A stretch of 64,000 nucleotides of DNA from DATBLE01 sp963808815 (GCA_963808815.1 CAWEGI010000015.1:372001-436000); one strand, 5' to 3'. Positions 34,698 through 44,891 are shown, counted from the first letter of the stretch. The notes: generated from the letters alone by a model not told the origin. Translations and numbers: made by a program.

Positions 34698-35363
34698 ATG
34701 GCCCTACCTGATGGAGCTACTCAACTTCACCAGATGGCCTCTGACGACGTAACCCCGGTCGGCACCGAGGGCCGCGTATGACTGGATCACGCCGTTCGGC
34801 GTCGCGCCACCGCCGCCTGCTCGCCCGGTCACTCTCAGCGGCGGGGGCGGTGGGATCACGGTCATCAACAACGCGGGCACGCCAGACGAGACTGTCGAGC
34901 GGCGCGAGTTCACCGTCGTCCCGATGCACCTGGAGCACTCGCGCGGCTCAGGATGCTCCGCGACTTCCTGCTCGGGAAGGTGCGCCCATCGACCGCAGTT
35001 CGGCGTCCACGGGCCAGGTTCGTTTTGCGCTCCAAGGGCGGGTCGCTCCCGTGCGCATCGCCTGTCGGTCTCGTGACCGGCCACGACAAGACGCCGACGA
35101 TCCTAACGATGTAGCTGCCGAGATCGCTCGGGTTGAGCGCAGCCTGCGAAGGGGCGCTCGACCGAGGGCGACACCGACAGCGCGGGGACCATCTTCTACA
35201 GCCGCGCCATCGTGCTGCGGTTCTGCGACGAGTGGGCGGAAGGCGTGATGGCCGAACGCCCGTCGATGGGAAGCCCTGCGGGTGCTGCTGACGACGACCC
35301 TGCGCGACATGCCGGGAGATGTCGCGGGCGACGCCGCTTCAGCAACTCCAGCTCGGCCTGCTC
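34698..35363 (+). pseudogene. Unknown ORF running into the fold (left copy, frameshifted)
   Basis: Starts ATG 34698 (MALPDGATQLHQMASDD). Frames switch several times, but together with the right copy one protein can be rebuilt: VTLSGGGGG, VINNAGTPDETVERREFTVV, MLRDFLLGKVRPS, FVLRSKGGSLPAHRAVGLVT, ATIFYSRAIVLRFCDEWAEG, LRVLLTTTLRDMPGDVAATP, then LQQLQLG at the palindrome. The left copy keeps the frame across GCCAGGTTCG where the right copy has lost a base. Family not recognised; its place next to tRNA remnants would suit a mobile element. Confidence 0.55.
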
Positions 35364-35399
35364 GAGCTGGCCGAGCTGGAGTTGCTGAAGCGGCGTCGC
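35328..35399. repeat. 72-bp palindrome at the fold point
   Basis: Perfect inverted match from GCGACGCCGCTTCAGCAAC on the left to its complement on the right, centred on CTCGAG (35361-35366), with only two mismatched positions near the centre (T-GCTCGAGC-T). The sequence encodes LQQLQLG...ELELLKRRR on one strand, so part of it may be a natural internal repeat that seeded the fold. Confidence 0.9.
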
Positions 35400-36018
35400 C
35401 GCGACATCTCCCGGCATGTCGCGCAGGGTCGTCGTCGGCAGCACCCGCGGGCTTCGCTCGACGGCGTTCGGCCATACGCCTTCGACTCGTCGCAGAACCG
35501 CAGCACGATGGCGCGGCTGTAGAAGATGGTCGCGCTGTCGGTGTCGCCCTCGGTCAAGCGCCCTTCGCAGGCTGCGCTCGAAGCGGCGATCTCAGGCAGC
35601 TGCATCGTCAGGATCGTCGGCGTCTTGTCGTGGCCGGTCACGAGACCGACAGCGCGATGCGCCGGGAGCGACCCGCCCTTGGAGCGCAAAACGAATTGGC
35701 CCGTGGACGCCGAATTGCCGTCGAGGGGCGCACCTTCCCGAGCAGGAAGTCGCGGAGCATCCTGAGCCGGCGCGATTGCTCCAGGTGCATCGGGACGACG
35801 GTGAACTCGCGCCGCTCGACGGTCTCGTCTGGCGTGCCCGCGTTGTTGATGACCGTCATTCCACCGCCCCCGCCGCTGAGAGTGACCGGGCGAGCAGGCG
35901 GCGGTGGCGCGATGCCGAACGGCATAATCCAGTCAGCAGGCGTGCCCTCGGTGCCGACCGGGGTTACGTCGTCAGAGGCCATCTGGTGAAGTTGAGTAGC
36001 TCCATCAGGTAGGGCCAT
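35364..36018 (-). pseudogene. Unknown ORF running into the fold (right copy, frameshifted)
   Basis: Mirror of the ORF at 34698. From ATG 36018 it reads MALPDGATQLHQMASDDVTP in one frame to about 35695, where a lost base (GCCAATTCG versus GCCAGGTTCG) shifts it; the next frame gives RSKGGSLPAHRAVGLVTGHD and SRAIVLRFCDE. The first half is cleaner here than in the left copy (PADWIMPFGIAPPPPARPVT). It has no end of its own: the contig turns back inside it. Confidence 0.55.
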
Positions 36019-36172
36019 TCTCTCAGACCGGCATGTCAAGGACAAGGCCCGGAAACGAGAGACGGCCCCCTGCGAGAGCCGTCCTCGACCTGTGGATGCA
36101 GACCGCCCGAAGGCGGCAACTTCACTGTCGCCCAGCGTACATCGAGTGAGCGACGGCGACCAAGCGAGGAGT

Positions 36173-36245
36173 GGGCCTGCCTGGACTCGAACCAGGGACC
36201 TGACGATTATGAGTCGCCTGCTCTGACCAACTGAGCTACAGGCCC
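36173..36245 (-). tRNA. tRNA-Ile2(CAT), right-arm copy, complete
   Basis: 73 nt, all stems pair: GGGCCTG/CAGGCCC acceptor, GCTC/GAGC D-stem, GGCGA/TCGTC anticodon stem (one G-T), CCTGG/CCAGG T-stem. Loop CTCATAA gives anticodon CAT. The ACTCATAATCG anticodon arm is characteristic of the lysidine-modified isoleucine tRNA that reads AUA rather than of methionine tRNAs. No CCA is encoded. Confidence 0.88.
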
Positions 36246-36257
36246 TCCGCACCAACA

Positions 36258-36329
36258 TCCACCAACCTCCCACCAACCGGCACCGACTCATTATGAGTCC
36301 GCTGCTCTGACCAGCTGAGCTACGGGCCC
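36258..36329 (-). tRNA. Degenerate tRNA 5' half (right-arm copy)
   Basis: Mirror of 34389-34460 and the same sequence: normal 5' half, then the GACTCAT/ATGAGTC palindrome and no T-arm. Its identity in both arms shows the degeneration is real and not a read error. Confidence 0.45.
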
Positions 36330-36723
36330 CGCGTCACGCAGCGTAACGCGAGGCCCGCGCTCCGAGCCAGCCCGCCGCCGGCGCGATCTGCGCGCCGTCC
36401 CAGCGCTGCCGCGTCACTCCCTCGGATGACAACGAAACGCGCGGAGAAGAGAACGGCGCGACGGCCGAATTCGACCTGACAGAACGCCTCGCAATTTGCA
36501 CGAAAAACCGTCGCGCGGCCCCTTGCACGACCGGCCCGGAGGCTCTAGGTTTCCGCTTGCGCCGAGCACGGAGCGCTATTAGGTCGAGGCCCAGCCGGGC
36601 GGCAGTACGCGGAAGCGGAAGGTCGGTCGGCTAGGCGGACGAAAGCGCCACCGGCTCGGCGAATTCTTGGTCCGGTTTCGGCCGGCATGTTCCGTCCGGC
36701 CGCCTCTCTAGCGTCCCGCCCGC
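36330..36723. other. No gene seen (mirror of 33995-34388)
   Basis: Non-coding copy of the left-arm spacer between tRNA region and aquaporin. Nothing further recognised. Confidence 0.4.
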
Positions 36724-37449
36724 GTGGAAGGTGACCACCTCCGCCGTGGCACGGCCGAGTTCATCGGCACCTTCACGCTGGTCTTCGTCGCAGGCGGGGC
36801 GATCATGGTCGGCTCCGGAGGGCTGATCGGCGTCGCAGTCGCGCAGGGGCTCGCGATCGCGGTGATGGTCACGGCGTTCGCGCACATCTCCGGCGGCCAC
36901 TTCAACCCGGCGATCACACTCGGGTTTGTCGCCACCCGCCGCATCGCCACACCGCTGGCGTGCATCTACTGGCTGATGCAGTTCGCCGGCGCGGTGGTTG
37001 CGTCGCTGCTGCTGTGGTGGATCTTCCCGAAGGAGGCGATCGCTCCCGCCCGGCTCGGAGCTCCTCTCCTGCATCCCTCCGTCGGGAGCGGCGCGGGGGT
37101 GGCGATGGAGGCGATCCTGACGGTCTTCCTCGTCGTGGCCGTATTCGCCACGGCCGTGGACGAGCGGGGCGCCTTCAAGGCCGTCGCCGGCTTCGGGATC
37201 GGACTCGTGATCACGATGGACATCCTCACCGGCGGGCCTCTGACCGGCGCTGCGATCAACCCTGCGCGCGCCTTCGGGCCGGAGCTCGTCTACAACGCCT
37301 GGGAGAGCTACAGCTGGATCTACTACGTCGGCCCGTTCGCCGGCGGCGTGATCGCGGCGCTGCTCTACGAGTACCTCTTCCTCCGTCAGCCGGTCGAGGC
37401 GCCCGGGCCTGAGGAGACAGGTCTGATCGAGCCCGGCGTCGGCGAGTGA
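36724..37449 (+). CDS. Aquaporin/MIP-family channel (right-arm copy)
   Basis: Same 241-residue protein as 33269-33994, with both NPA motifs; no amino-acid difference seen. Confidence 0.92.
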   Translation: MEGDHLRRGTAEFIGTFTLVFVAGGAIMVGSGGLIGVAVAQGLAIAVMVTAFAHISGGHFNPAITLGFVATRRIATPLACIYWLMQFAGAVVASLLLWWIFPKEAIAPARLGAPLLHPSVGSGAGVAMEAILTVFLVVAVFATAVDERGAFKAVAGFGIGLVITMDILTGGPLTGAAINPARAFGPELVYNAWESYSWIYYVGPFAGGVIAALLYEYLFLRQPVEAPGPEETGLIEPGVGE

Positions 37450-37466
37450 TCGACTAGCCTCGCCGC

Positions 37467-38315
37467 GTGGAGTCGTTCCGCACGGCCGACGGCCGCACGC
37501 TCTCGTACCGCCGCGAGGGGGAGGGGCCGGTGCTCGTCTGCCACCCCGGCGGCCCGGGCTTCTCGGCGCGCTACTTCGGCGACCTGGCCGGCCTCGGCTC
37601 GGCGTTCACGCTGGTCATGCTCAACCCGCGCGGGAGCGAGGGCTCCGACCACCCCGCCGACACCCGCGCGTACCAGACCGCCGACTACGTCTCCGACCTC
37701 GACGAGCTGCGAGCACACCTCGGGCTGGAGCGGATGCTCCTCCTCGGCCACTCGCACGGCGGCGTGGTCGCCGCCGCGTACGCGGCCGCCCATCCGGACC
37801 GGGTCGAGCGGCTCGTCCTGGCCAGCACGCTCGCCCGCTTCGCGGCCGAGCAGGAGGCCGTGATGGAGGCGGCCATGGACGAGAAGGCCGCCGAGCCGTG
37901 GTACGCCGACGCACGTGAGGCCCTCGAGGACGAGCAGGCGGGCCGCTTCGAGACCGACGAGGAGCTCGGCGAGCTGGCCATCCGCGAGTTCCCGTTCTAC
38001 TTCGCCCGCTACGGCGACGCCGAGCGGGCATACCTCGAGACGCTCCGCGGCGAGGTTCCCGTCGCCGATGCGTTGCTCCTCTTCAACAACGAGGTCTTCA
38101 CCACCTTCGATCTGCGCTCCGACCTCCCGGCGATCACCGCGCCGACGCTCGTGATCACCGGCGAGGACGACTTCATCACCGGGCCGGTCTGTGCGGCCGA
38201 CTTCGCGGGCATTCGCGATCAGACGACCGTGGTGCTGCCGGGCTGCGGCCACTTCATCTTCGTCGAGGCGCGTGACGGGTTTCGCGACGAAGTGGCCGCG
38301 TTCCTGATGAGCTAG
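37467..38315 (+). CDS. Alpha/beta hydrolase, proline iminopeptidase-like (right-arm copy)
   Basis: 282 residues, copy of 32403-33251 with G at residue 9 (ADGRTLSY) and EARDGFRD near the end. The glycine and aspartate forms look like the more typical ones. Catalytic GHSHGG, GEDDF and GCGHF are kept. Confidence 0.85.
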   Translation: MESFRTADGRTLSYRREGEGPVLVCHPGGPGFSARYFGDLAGLGSAFTLVMLNPRGSEGSDHPADTRAYQTADYVSDLDELRAHLGLERMLLLGHSHGGVVAAAYAAAHPDRVERLVLASTLARFAAEQEAVMEAAMDEKAAEPWYADAREALEDEQAGRFETDEELGELAIREFPFYFARYGDAERAYLETLRGEVPVADALLLFNNEVFTTFDLRSDLPAITAPTLVITGEDDFITGPVCAADFAGIRDQTTVVLPGCGHFIFVEARDGFRDEVAAFLMS

Positions 38316-39343
38316 GGCGTCCGCCGGGTCATCGCGCGCCCGATCTCGTCGGTCTCGTAGAGCGGCAGCTCCCGCTCGACTCCGGCCGTGCGAAGCATGA
38401 AACGGCCTGCCCACGGCGTCACCTCGCCGATCCTGGTCAGCCGGACACCGATTCCGTGCCCGGCGGAGATCAGTCGGTCGGCTGCTTCGGGGGCGGCCGC
38501 GATGAGAAGGCTGCCGGAGGCGAGCATCCCCAGCGGATCGAGATCGAGCGCGCCCGCAATCGCCTCTGTCTCCGGCAGGACCGGCACGGCCTCGCGTTCC
38601 ACCGTCGCGCCGCAGTCGGCGGCGAGCGCGAGCTCGCGGACACCGGTCGCCAGACCGCCCTCGGTGGGATCGTGCAGCGCGGATACCCCTCCGGCGTCGA
38701 GGACGGCCATCGCCTCCGGGACGACGGAGATGCCGGGTTCGGCCAGGAGGCTCGCAGCGCGTTCGACGACTGCGGGATCGAGGACGCCCCGCATCCGGTC
38801 GGCGAGCTCGCGGGCGAGCAAGGCGGTTCCTTCGATCGCTATCGCCTTCGTCAGCAGAAGCACGTCCCCGGGGCGGGCGCCGCCCGGGCGCAAGAGTGCG
38901 CCGCCACGCGCCTCGCCGAGCAGGACGCCGATAAGGATCGTTCGGCTGACCGCCGTCGTGACTTCCGTGTGGCCGCCGACGAGCGAGACACCGCGGTCGA
39001 CGCAGGCATCGCGCAACTCCCGGAAGTGGGCTTCGACCTCGCCCTCCGTCGTTCCGGGGGGCAGGAGCGCGGTCACCATCATCCAGCGTGGCTTCGCACC
39101 AAGGCAGGCGAGATCGTTGGCGTTGACGTCGACGAGGTACTGCGCAGGACTTTCGCTCGCGAAGGTGATCGGATCGGACTTGACGACCAGCGTCGTGGCG
39201 CCCAGGTCGATGGCCGCCGCGTCGCCACCGACGCCGGGGCCGACGACGACGGTCGGATCGATCGAGCCGTACGAGGCGATCAAGCGTCCGAGCAGCTCGG
39301 CCGGCAGCTTGCCCACCGGCAGACGGGCGTCCCTCTCGGCCAT
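38312..39343 (-). CDS. AIR synthase-related protein (right-arm copy)
   Basis: 343 residues, identical at the protein level to the left copy (31375-32406). Overlaps the hydrolase 3' end by four bases. Confidence 0.8.
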   Translation of the reverse strand: MAERDARLPVGKLPAELLGRLIASYGSIDPTVVVGPGVGGDAAAIDLGATTLVVKSDPITFASESPAQYLVDVNANDLACLGAKPRWMMVTALLPPGTTEGEVEAHFRELRDACVDRGVSLVGGHTEVTTAVSRTILIGVLLGEARGGALLRPGGARPGDVLLLTKAIAIEGTALLARELADRMRGVLDPAVVERAASLLAEPGISVVPEAMAVLDAGGVSALHDPTEGGLATGVRELALAADCGATVEREAVPVLPETEAIAGALDLDPLGMLASGSLLIAAAPEAADRLISAGHGIGVRLTRIGEVTPWAGRFMLRTAGVERELPLYETDEIGRAMTRRTP

Positions 39344-39407
39344 CGGTCTAGCTTAGAGCCGCAGCCCCTGTCCAAGCTCCGTCCGGAGACGGGCTCATGC
39401 TCAGCGC

Positions 39408-40310
39408 GTGAACGTCGCTCGCACCGGCTGGATGACCGGGTCGTTCCTGGCGTACGGCGGCGCACTGACCGCCTTGATCGCGGCGGTCGCGTGGCTCGGG
39501 GTGATCTCGGACGACCACGGGCAGGGGGCGTTCGCCGGCTGGTCGGTGCTCTTCTGGGCGCTCGCGGAGGTGCTCGCGTTCGCGCTGCTGGGTCGCGGTC
39601 ACCGCGTGCTCGCCGGCCTCTTCGGGTTCGTCGGCCTCGGGTTGTTCGCGCTGATGATCGGGGCGTTCTTCTCCTGGTTCGGCTGGTTGCCCCACGACAA
39701 GCCGCTCGGCGGGTTCCACGTCGGCATCCTCGCCCTCCAGCTGCTCGTCCTGATCGCCGCGTTCGTCGACCTCGGCATCTTCAAGTTCCCGTTCTTCACG
39801 CTCGTGCTCGCCGGGCTCGGCTGGTACTTCGTCACCGACCTGGTGTCGAGCGGCGGCAACTGGAGCGCCTGGGTGACGCTGTTCGTCGGGCTCTTCCTGT
39901 TCGTGATGGGGCTGGCCAACGACGGCGGCGACACGCGGCCGTACGGCTTCTGGGTGCACGTCGTCGCGGGGCTGACGATCGGCGGCGCGCTCCTCTACTG
40001 GTGGCATTCGTCCGACTTCCAGTGGGCGCTGATCATCGTCGTCGGGCTCGTCTTCATGGCCGTCGGCGCCGGGATCAGGCGCTCGAGCTACGCGGTGCTC
40101 GGCACGATCGGGCTCATCCTCGCCACGTGGCACTACTCGATCGGAGGAGACCTCGGCCTGAGGGCGGGCAACGCCGTTTTCGGTGAAGAACCTCCCAGCG
40201 GTCCGGCGTCGTGGGCCGGCCCGGTCGCCTTCCTCTGCCTCGGCCTCTTCCTGGTCTTCGTCGGGCTGCTGCTCTGGCGGCGCGGTCCGGAGCCGGCCGA
40301 GACCGTCTGA
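39408..40310 (+). CDS. Multi-pass membrane protein (right-arm copy)
   Basis: 300 residues, copy of 30408-31310. Differences: FKFPFFTL for FKFPLFTL, LIIVVGL for LIIAVGL, GLILATW for GLIGATW, and EPAETV for EPAQTV at the end. The open frame is kept through all of them, which argues for real haplotype variation rather than random error. Confidence 0.7.
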   Translation: MNVARTGWMTGSFLAYGGALTALIAAVAWLGVISDDHGQGAFAGWSVLFWALAEVLAFALLGRGHRVLAGLFGFVGLGLFALMIGAFFSWFGWLPHDKPLGGFHVGILALQLLVLIAAFVDLGIFKFPFFTLVLAGLGWYFVTDLVSSGGNWSAWVTLFVGLFLFVMGLANDGGDTRPYGFWVHVVAGLTIGGALLYWWHSSDFQWALIIVVGLVFMAVGAGIRRSSYAVLGTIGLILATWHYSIGGDLGLRAGNAVFGEEPPSGPASWAGPVAFLCLGLFLVFVGLLLWRRGPEPAETV

Positions 40311-40446
40311 GCTAGGATCGGACCCGCGCGCGAGGGCGCAACCGGTCCGCGGGAAGGGCTGAGCCCACCTCCAGGTAGCACCGCAGCGACGAATCGATCT
40401 CTTTCCCCGCCCGCCGCGGACACGGGCCTCAAGGGAGGAGGTCGAG

Positions 40447-41701
40447 ATGAACCTGGAACAGCTTCGCAAGCAGGCGAAGGAGCTCGCCAGGGCAGCGCGG
40501 ACAGGCGATCCGGAGGCGCTCGCGCGGATGGGCGACCTGCCGGTGAAGCTCGCGAGCGCCCAGACCGTGCTCGCGCGCGAGCAGGGCTTCGCCAGCTGGC
40601 CGGCGCTCGTCCACGAGCTCGCCGAGCAGCCGTTCCGCACCGACCTCGAGTACTACGAGGGTCGCGCAGAAGGCATCGCCACCGTCGACGGCGTCCCGCT
40701 CGCGTCGGCGCGCCGGGATCTCGCGCAACGACACGGGTACTCGAGCTGGGCCGGGCTGACGCGGCACGTCACTGCGCTCGCGAGCGGCGAGGAGCCGGCG
40801 ACGCCGTTCATGCTCGCCTACCGCGCGGTCGAGGACGGCGAGCGCGACCGGCTGGCCGAGCTGCTCGACGAGCATCCCGAGCTCGTTCGCACGCGCGGAA
40901 CGAACGGCAACGACCTGCTCGGGATGGCCGGCGACCTGGAGAGCGTGAAGCTGTTGCTCGAGCGTGGGGCGGACGTCAACCGCGGCAACGACTACGGCTG
41001 GACGAAGCTCCACTCAGGCGGGGTACTCGAACGACCGCACGCTGGCGACGCTCGTGCTCGCGGCCGGCGCGCGCACCGACCTCTCGGCGCGCGGCGACGG
41101 CGGCACGCCGCTCGTCGCGGCGCTCTTCTGGGGGCACCGCGAGGTGGTCGACCTGCTCGGGCTCGAGCCGCGGAACCTGCGCGTCGCCGCGGGGCTCGGC
41201 CGGGTCGACCTGATCGACGAGCTGGCGGGGACGCCGGCCGCAGGTGCGCATCGGGCGTTCTACCGTCCTCACGGCGGCTTTCCGGCCTGGCAGCCGTCCG
41301 ACGACCCGCAGGAGATCCTGGACGAGGCGCTCGTCTGGGCGGCCAAGGCCGACCGGGTCGAGGCGATCGATCGGCTCGTCGAGCTCGGCTCGGACGTCGA
41401 GGCGGATCCCTATCGCGGCACACCGCTCGCATGGGCTGCTGCGAACGGGCGGGTAGCGACGATCCGCCGCCTGGTCGAGCTCGGTGCCGACCCGAACGGC
41501 CTGGGCACGTTCGGCGGCCCGACGCACGGCGAGGGCGTACCGCCGCTCCACCTCGCCGCGCAGTCCGGGCAGGAGGCCGCGGTCGACCTCCTGCTCGAGC
41601 TCGGGGCCGACCCGACCATCCGCGACCGGCTCTACGACGGCAATGCCGCGGGCTGGGCGGCGCACGGCTGCCGCCCCGATCTCGCGGACCGGCTGGAATG
41701 A
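40447..41701 (+). CDS. Ankyrin-repeat protein (right-arm copy), one frameshift
   Basis: Copy of 29018-30271. One extra A near 41019 (CACTCAGGCGG versus CACTCGGCGG) breaks the frame in the middle of the first ankyrin repeats; the second frame resumes at AGYSNDRTLATLVLAAGA and runs to 41701. Besides the indel it has many substitutions, including A-to-R at residue 15, I-to-M in LARMGDL, and DRLAELLDEH. RBS GGAGGAGG is kept. Confidence 0.8.
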
Positions 41702-41723
41702 CGGCCCCGTAGAATTCGCGTCG

Positions 41724-42479
41724 ATGTCCGGGCACAGCAAGTGGTCGTCGATCAAGCACAAGAAGGGTGCGGCCGACGCCAAGCGGGGGCAGCTCTTCAC
41801 GAAGCTGACCCGGGCGCTGATCGTCGCGGCGAAGGACGGCGGGCCCGACCCGGCCTCGAACCTCGCGCTCCAGAACGCGATCGAGAAGGCGCGCGCCGCA
41901 TCGATGCCGAAGGACAACATCGAGCGGGCGATCGCGCGGGGCAGCGGCACCGGTGCGGACGCGGCCGCTTACGAGCAGATCTCGTACGAGGGCTACGGCC
42001 CCGGGGGCGTGGCCGTCTATGTCGACGTGCTCACCGACAACCGCAACCGCACCGCCGGCGACGTCCGGCACATCTTCGCCCGCCACGACGGGAACCTGGC
42101 GGAATCGGGCGCAGTCGCGTGGCTGTTCGAGCGAAAGGGCGTCGTCCTCGTCGACCGGGACTCGACCGACGAGGACGAGCTGACGCTCGCGGCCGCCGAT
42201 GCCGGCGCCGAGGACGTGGCCGACGAGGGCTCGTCATTCGAGGTCACGTGCGCGCCGGAGGACCTGCAAGCCGTGCGCGCGGGGCTGGAGGCGGCCGGCA
42301 TCGCGGTCACCGACGCCGAGGTGACGATGCTCCCGAAGACGACTGTCGCGGTCGAGGACGAGGCCGTCGCGCGAAAGGTGCTGAAGCTGATCGACGGGCT
42401 GGAGGAGAACGACGACGTCCAGGACGTCTACGCCAACTTCGACATCCCGGAGCGCGTGCTGGAAGCAGTGGCCGTCTAG
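41724..42479 (+). CDS. yebC: YebC/PmpR-family regulator (right-arm copy)
   Basis: 251 residues, copy of 28240-28995, protein the same. Followed by the mirrored perfect palindrome at 42504-42531 and ruvC. Confidence 0.93.
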   Translation: MSGHSKWSSIKHKKGAADAKRGQLFTKLTRALIVAAKDGGPDPASNLALQNAIEKARAASMPKDNIERAIARGSGTGADAAAYEQISYEGYGPGGVAVYVDVLTDNRNRTAGDVRHIFARHDGNLAESGAVAWLFERKGVVLVDRDSTDEDELTLAAADAGAEDVADEGSSFEVTCAPEDLQAVRAGLEAAGIAVTDAEVTMLPKTTVAVEDEAVARKVLKLIDGLEENDDVQDVYANFDIPERVLEAVAV

Positions 42480-42503
42480 CCCGGCGGTAGCGCAACTCGA
42501 ACT

Positions 42504-42531
42504 GCGGTGACAGGCTCGAGCCTGTCACCGC
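42504..42531. terminator. Perfect palindrome between yebC and ruvC (right-arm copy)
   Basis: Identical to 28188-28215, GACAGGCTC/GAGCCTGTC core. Confidence 0.65.
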
Positions 42532-42574
42532 TCTCGCCCGAAGGAACGTCCGGTCGGGTGCCTAACCTCACCCC

Positions 42575-43066
42575 GTGAGAGTTCTGGGCATCGATCCAGG
42601 GACGGCAGCGTGCGGTTACGGGATGGTCCACGAAAGCGACGGACGCCTCCGGGCCCTCGTCCACGGGTGCTGGCACACCCCGGCGCGCGAGCGGCCGGAG
42701 CTGCGCCTGAGGACGATCTTCGTGGGCGTCCGGGACTTGGTGGAGGAGCACGCGCCGGATGCCGTCGCGCTCGAGGAGTCGTTCGTCGGCGCCGACGCCC
42801 GCACCGCGCTCTCTGTCGGCCAGGCGCGGGGCGTCGTGCTCGTCGCCTCCGCGCTCGCCGGCGTCGAGTGCACTGAGTACGCCCCGAGCCGCGTGAAGCA
42901 GGCTGTCTGCGGCTACGGTCGGGCCGAGAAGGGACAGGTCGAACGCATGGTGCGGACGATCCTCGCGCTGCGCGCGCCCCTGAAGACGACGCACGAGTCC
43001 GACGCGCTCGCGGTCGCGATCTGCCACGCACTCGCGCCGCCGTTGCTCAAGGCGGTCGGCTCGTGA
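42575..43066 (+). CDS. ruvC: Holliday junction resolvase RuvC (right-arm copy)
   Basis: 163 residues, same protein as 27653-28144; catalytic acids kept. GTGA overlap with ruvA. Confidence 0.95.
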   Translation: MRVLGIDPGTAACGYGMVHESDGRLRALVHGCWHTPARERPELRLRTIFVGVRDLVEEHAPDAVALEESFVGADARTALSVGQARGVVLVASALAGVECTEYAPSRVKQAVCGYGRAEKGQVERMVRTILALRAPLKTTHESDALAVAICHALAPPLLKAVGS

Positions 43067-43629
43067 TCGCGCGGCTACGAGGCACGCCGGTCGCACGTCG
43101 CGCGGACGGGCTCGTGCTCGACGTCAACGGCGTCGGCTACCTCATCGCCGCCACGCCGAGCGCGCTTCGCCGGGCGGACGCCGAGGGCGAGGTTGCGCTC
43201 GAGATCCACACCCACGTGCGCGAGGACACGCTGCAGCTCTACGGTTTCGCGGAGACGGCCGAGCGTGAGCTGTTCGAGCAGCTGCTCTCCGTGTCCGGCA
43301 TCGGCCCCAAAGTCGCGCTGGCGATCGTCTCGGGCTCCGCGCCCACCGAGCTGCGCCGGGCGATCGTGCTCGAGGACACCGCGCGCTTCGAGGCGATCCC
43401 GGGCATCGGCAAGAAGACGGCGCAACGCGTCGTGCTCGAGCTGAAGGAGAAAGTCGCCGCCGCCGCTGAAGTGCCGGAGACGAGAGGAGCCGATTCGCAC
43501 CTGGTCGCGCGCGATGCTCTCGTGGAGCTCGGGTACACGTTGGGTGACGCCGAGCAGGCGCTCGCCGGCGTCGACCTCGAGCTCCCCGCGGAGGAACGCG
43601 TGCGGGTGGCGCTGAAGAAGGCAGCGTGA
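43063..43629 (+). CDS. ruvA: RuvA (right-arm copy)
   Basis: 188 residues, same protein as 27090-27656. Confidence 0.95.
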   Translation: MIARLRGTPVARRADGLVLDVNGVGYLIAATPSALRRADAEGEVALEIHTHVREDTLQLYGFAETAERELFEQLLSVSGIGPKVALAIVSGSAPTELRRAIVLEDTARFEAIPGIGKKTAQRVVLELKEKVAAAAEVPETRGADSHLVARDALVELGYTLGDAEQALAGVDLELPAEERVRVALKKAA

Positions 43630-44720
43630 GCGAGACCGAGACCGCCGGCGTAGGCTCGACGGAGCCGGCCGTGAGCGGAGGTGCCGGCTTGGCCGGCGCC
43701 GGAGCGGAACCACAGTTCCTGGCGCCGGTTCTCCGCGAGGAGGAGGACGACTTCGACCGCTCGCTCCGGCCGCGACGACTCGACGAGTTCGTCGGGCAGG
43801 AGCGGTTGAAGGAGCAGCTCGACGTCGCGCTCACGGCAGCGAAGACACGGAACGAGGCTCTCGATCACGTACTGCTGGTGGGCCCGCCCGGCCTCGGCAA
43901 GACGAGCCTTGCCCACATCGTCCGGGAGGAGCTCGGCGCCGGCCTGCGCACCGTCGCGGGACCGGCGGTCGAGCGCAAGGGCGACCTGGCGGCGATCCTG
44001 ACCTCGCTCGAGGCGCGCGATGTGCTGTTCATCGACGAGATCCACCGGCTCAACCCCGCGGTCGAGGAGATTCTCTATCCGGCGCTCGAAGACTTCCGGC
44101 TGGACATCGTCGTCGGCCAGGGGCCGGCGGCCCGGACGCTCACGCTTGACCTGCCGCCCTTTACTCTTGTCGGCGCGACCACGCGCACCGGTCTGCTGAC
44201 CACGCCGCTGCGTGACCGCTTCGGCATGACCTTCCGGCTGTCGTACTACGAACCGGCCGAGCTGGCGACCATCGTGCGGCGGTCGGGCGGAATCCTCGGC
44301 GTCGCGATCTCGGACGTCGCCGCCGAGGAGATCGCGCGCCGCTCGCGCGGCACGCCTCGCGTGGCCAACAGGATCCTCCGTCGCGTCCGCGACGTCGCCG
44401 AAGTGCGCCACGCCGGCGAGGTCACCGTCGAGATCGCCTTCGAGGCGCTGGAGCTCCTCGAGGTCGACCAGGAAGGACTGGAACGCATGGACCGCGAGCT
44501 GCTCGAGGCGATCGTGCACAAGTTCGCCGGCGGGCCCGTCGGGCTATCCACACTGGCGGTCTCGCTCGGCGAGGAGCCCGACACCATCGAAGACGTCTAC
44601 GAGCCCTTCCTGCTCCAGCTGGGGTTCATCCAGCGGACGCCGCGCGGCCGGATCGTCACCGAACTCGGACTCGCTCACGTGGCCGCCGACCAGGCGGCAC
44701 GCGCCGACAGCCTCTTCTAG
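43626..44720 (+). CDS. ruvB: RuvB (right-arm copy)
   Basis: 364 residues, copy of 25999-27093 with one visible substitution, EDVYEPFLLQLG for EDVYEPYLLQLG. ATPase motifs kept. Confidence 0.95.
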   Translation: MSETETAGVGSTEPAVSGGAGLAGAGAEPQFLAPVLREEEDDFDRSLRPRRLDEFVGQERLKEQLDVALTAAKTRNEALDHVLLVGPPGLGKTSLAHIVREELGAGLRTVAGPAVERKGDLAAILTSLEARDVLFIDEIHRLNPAVEEILYPALEDFRLDIVVGQGPAARTLTLDLPPFTLVGATTRTGLLTTPLRDRFGMTFRLSYYEPAELATIVRRSGGILGVAISDVAAEEIARRSRGTPRVANRILRRVRDVAEVRHAGEVTVEIAFEALELLEVDQEGLERMDRELLEAIVHKFAGGPVGLSTLAVSLGEEPDTIEDVYEPFLLQLGFIQRTPRGRIVTELGLAHVAADQAARADSLF

Positions 44721-44754
44721 GACGCTCGCCGCCGCTGTCGCGCGCGCTCGCTTG

Positions 44755-44783
44755 CACGGGGGAAACAGCCGGTTTCCCCCGTG
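44755..44783. terminator. Hairpin after ruvB (right-arm copy)
   Basis: Mirror of 25936-25964, GGGGGAAAC stem. Confidence 0.6.
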
Positions 44784-44891
44784 AGCCCCCTTCCCCAAAG
44801 ACAACGCACTCTCGGCAGGCGGTTCGATGCCGCGCCCGCCATGTCGGTCGCGGCGGCGAAACGGCCGGTTCTGGCCCGGTAGCCTTCGACG

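Larger units (their letters stand above)
24396..35363 (+). repeat. Left arm of a ~22-kb inverted repeat
   Basis: This arm matches 35364-46322 in reverse complement: coordinates of matching features sum to about 70,718-70,719 across the arm (about 70,727 at the fold). Gene content and order are mirrored exactly. Differences are single-base indels and substitutions, denser in the ankyrin gene and recJ and absent from the aquaporin protein. Outside 24396 the left side continues normally through recJ. Confidence 0.95.
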
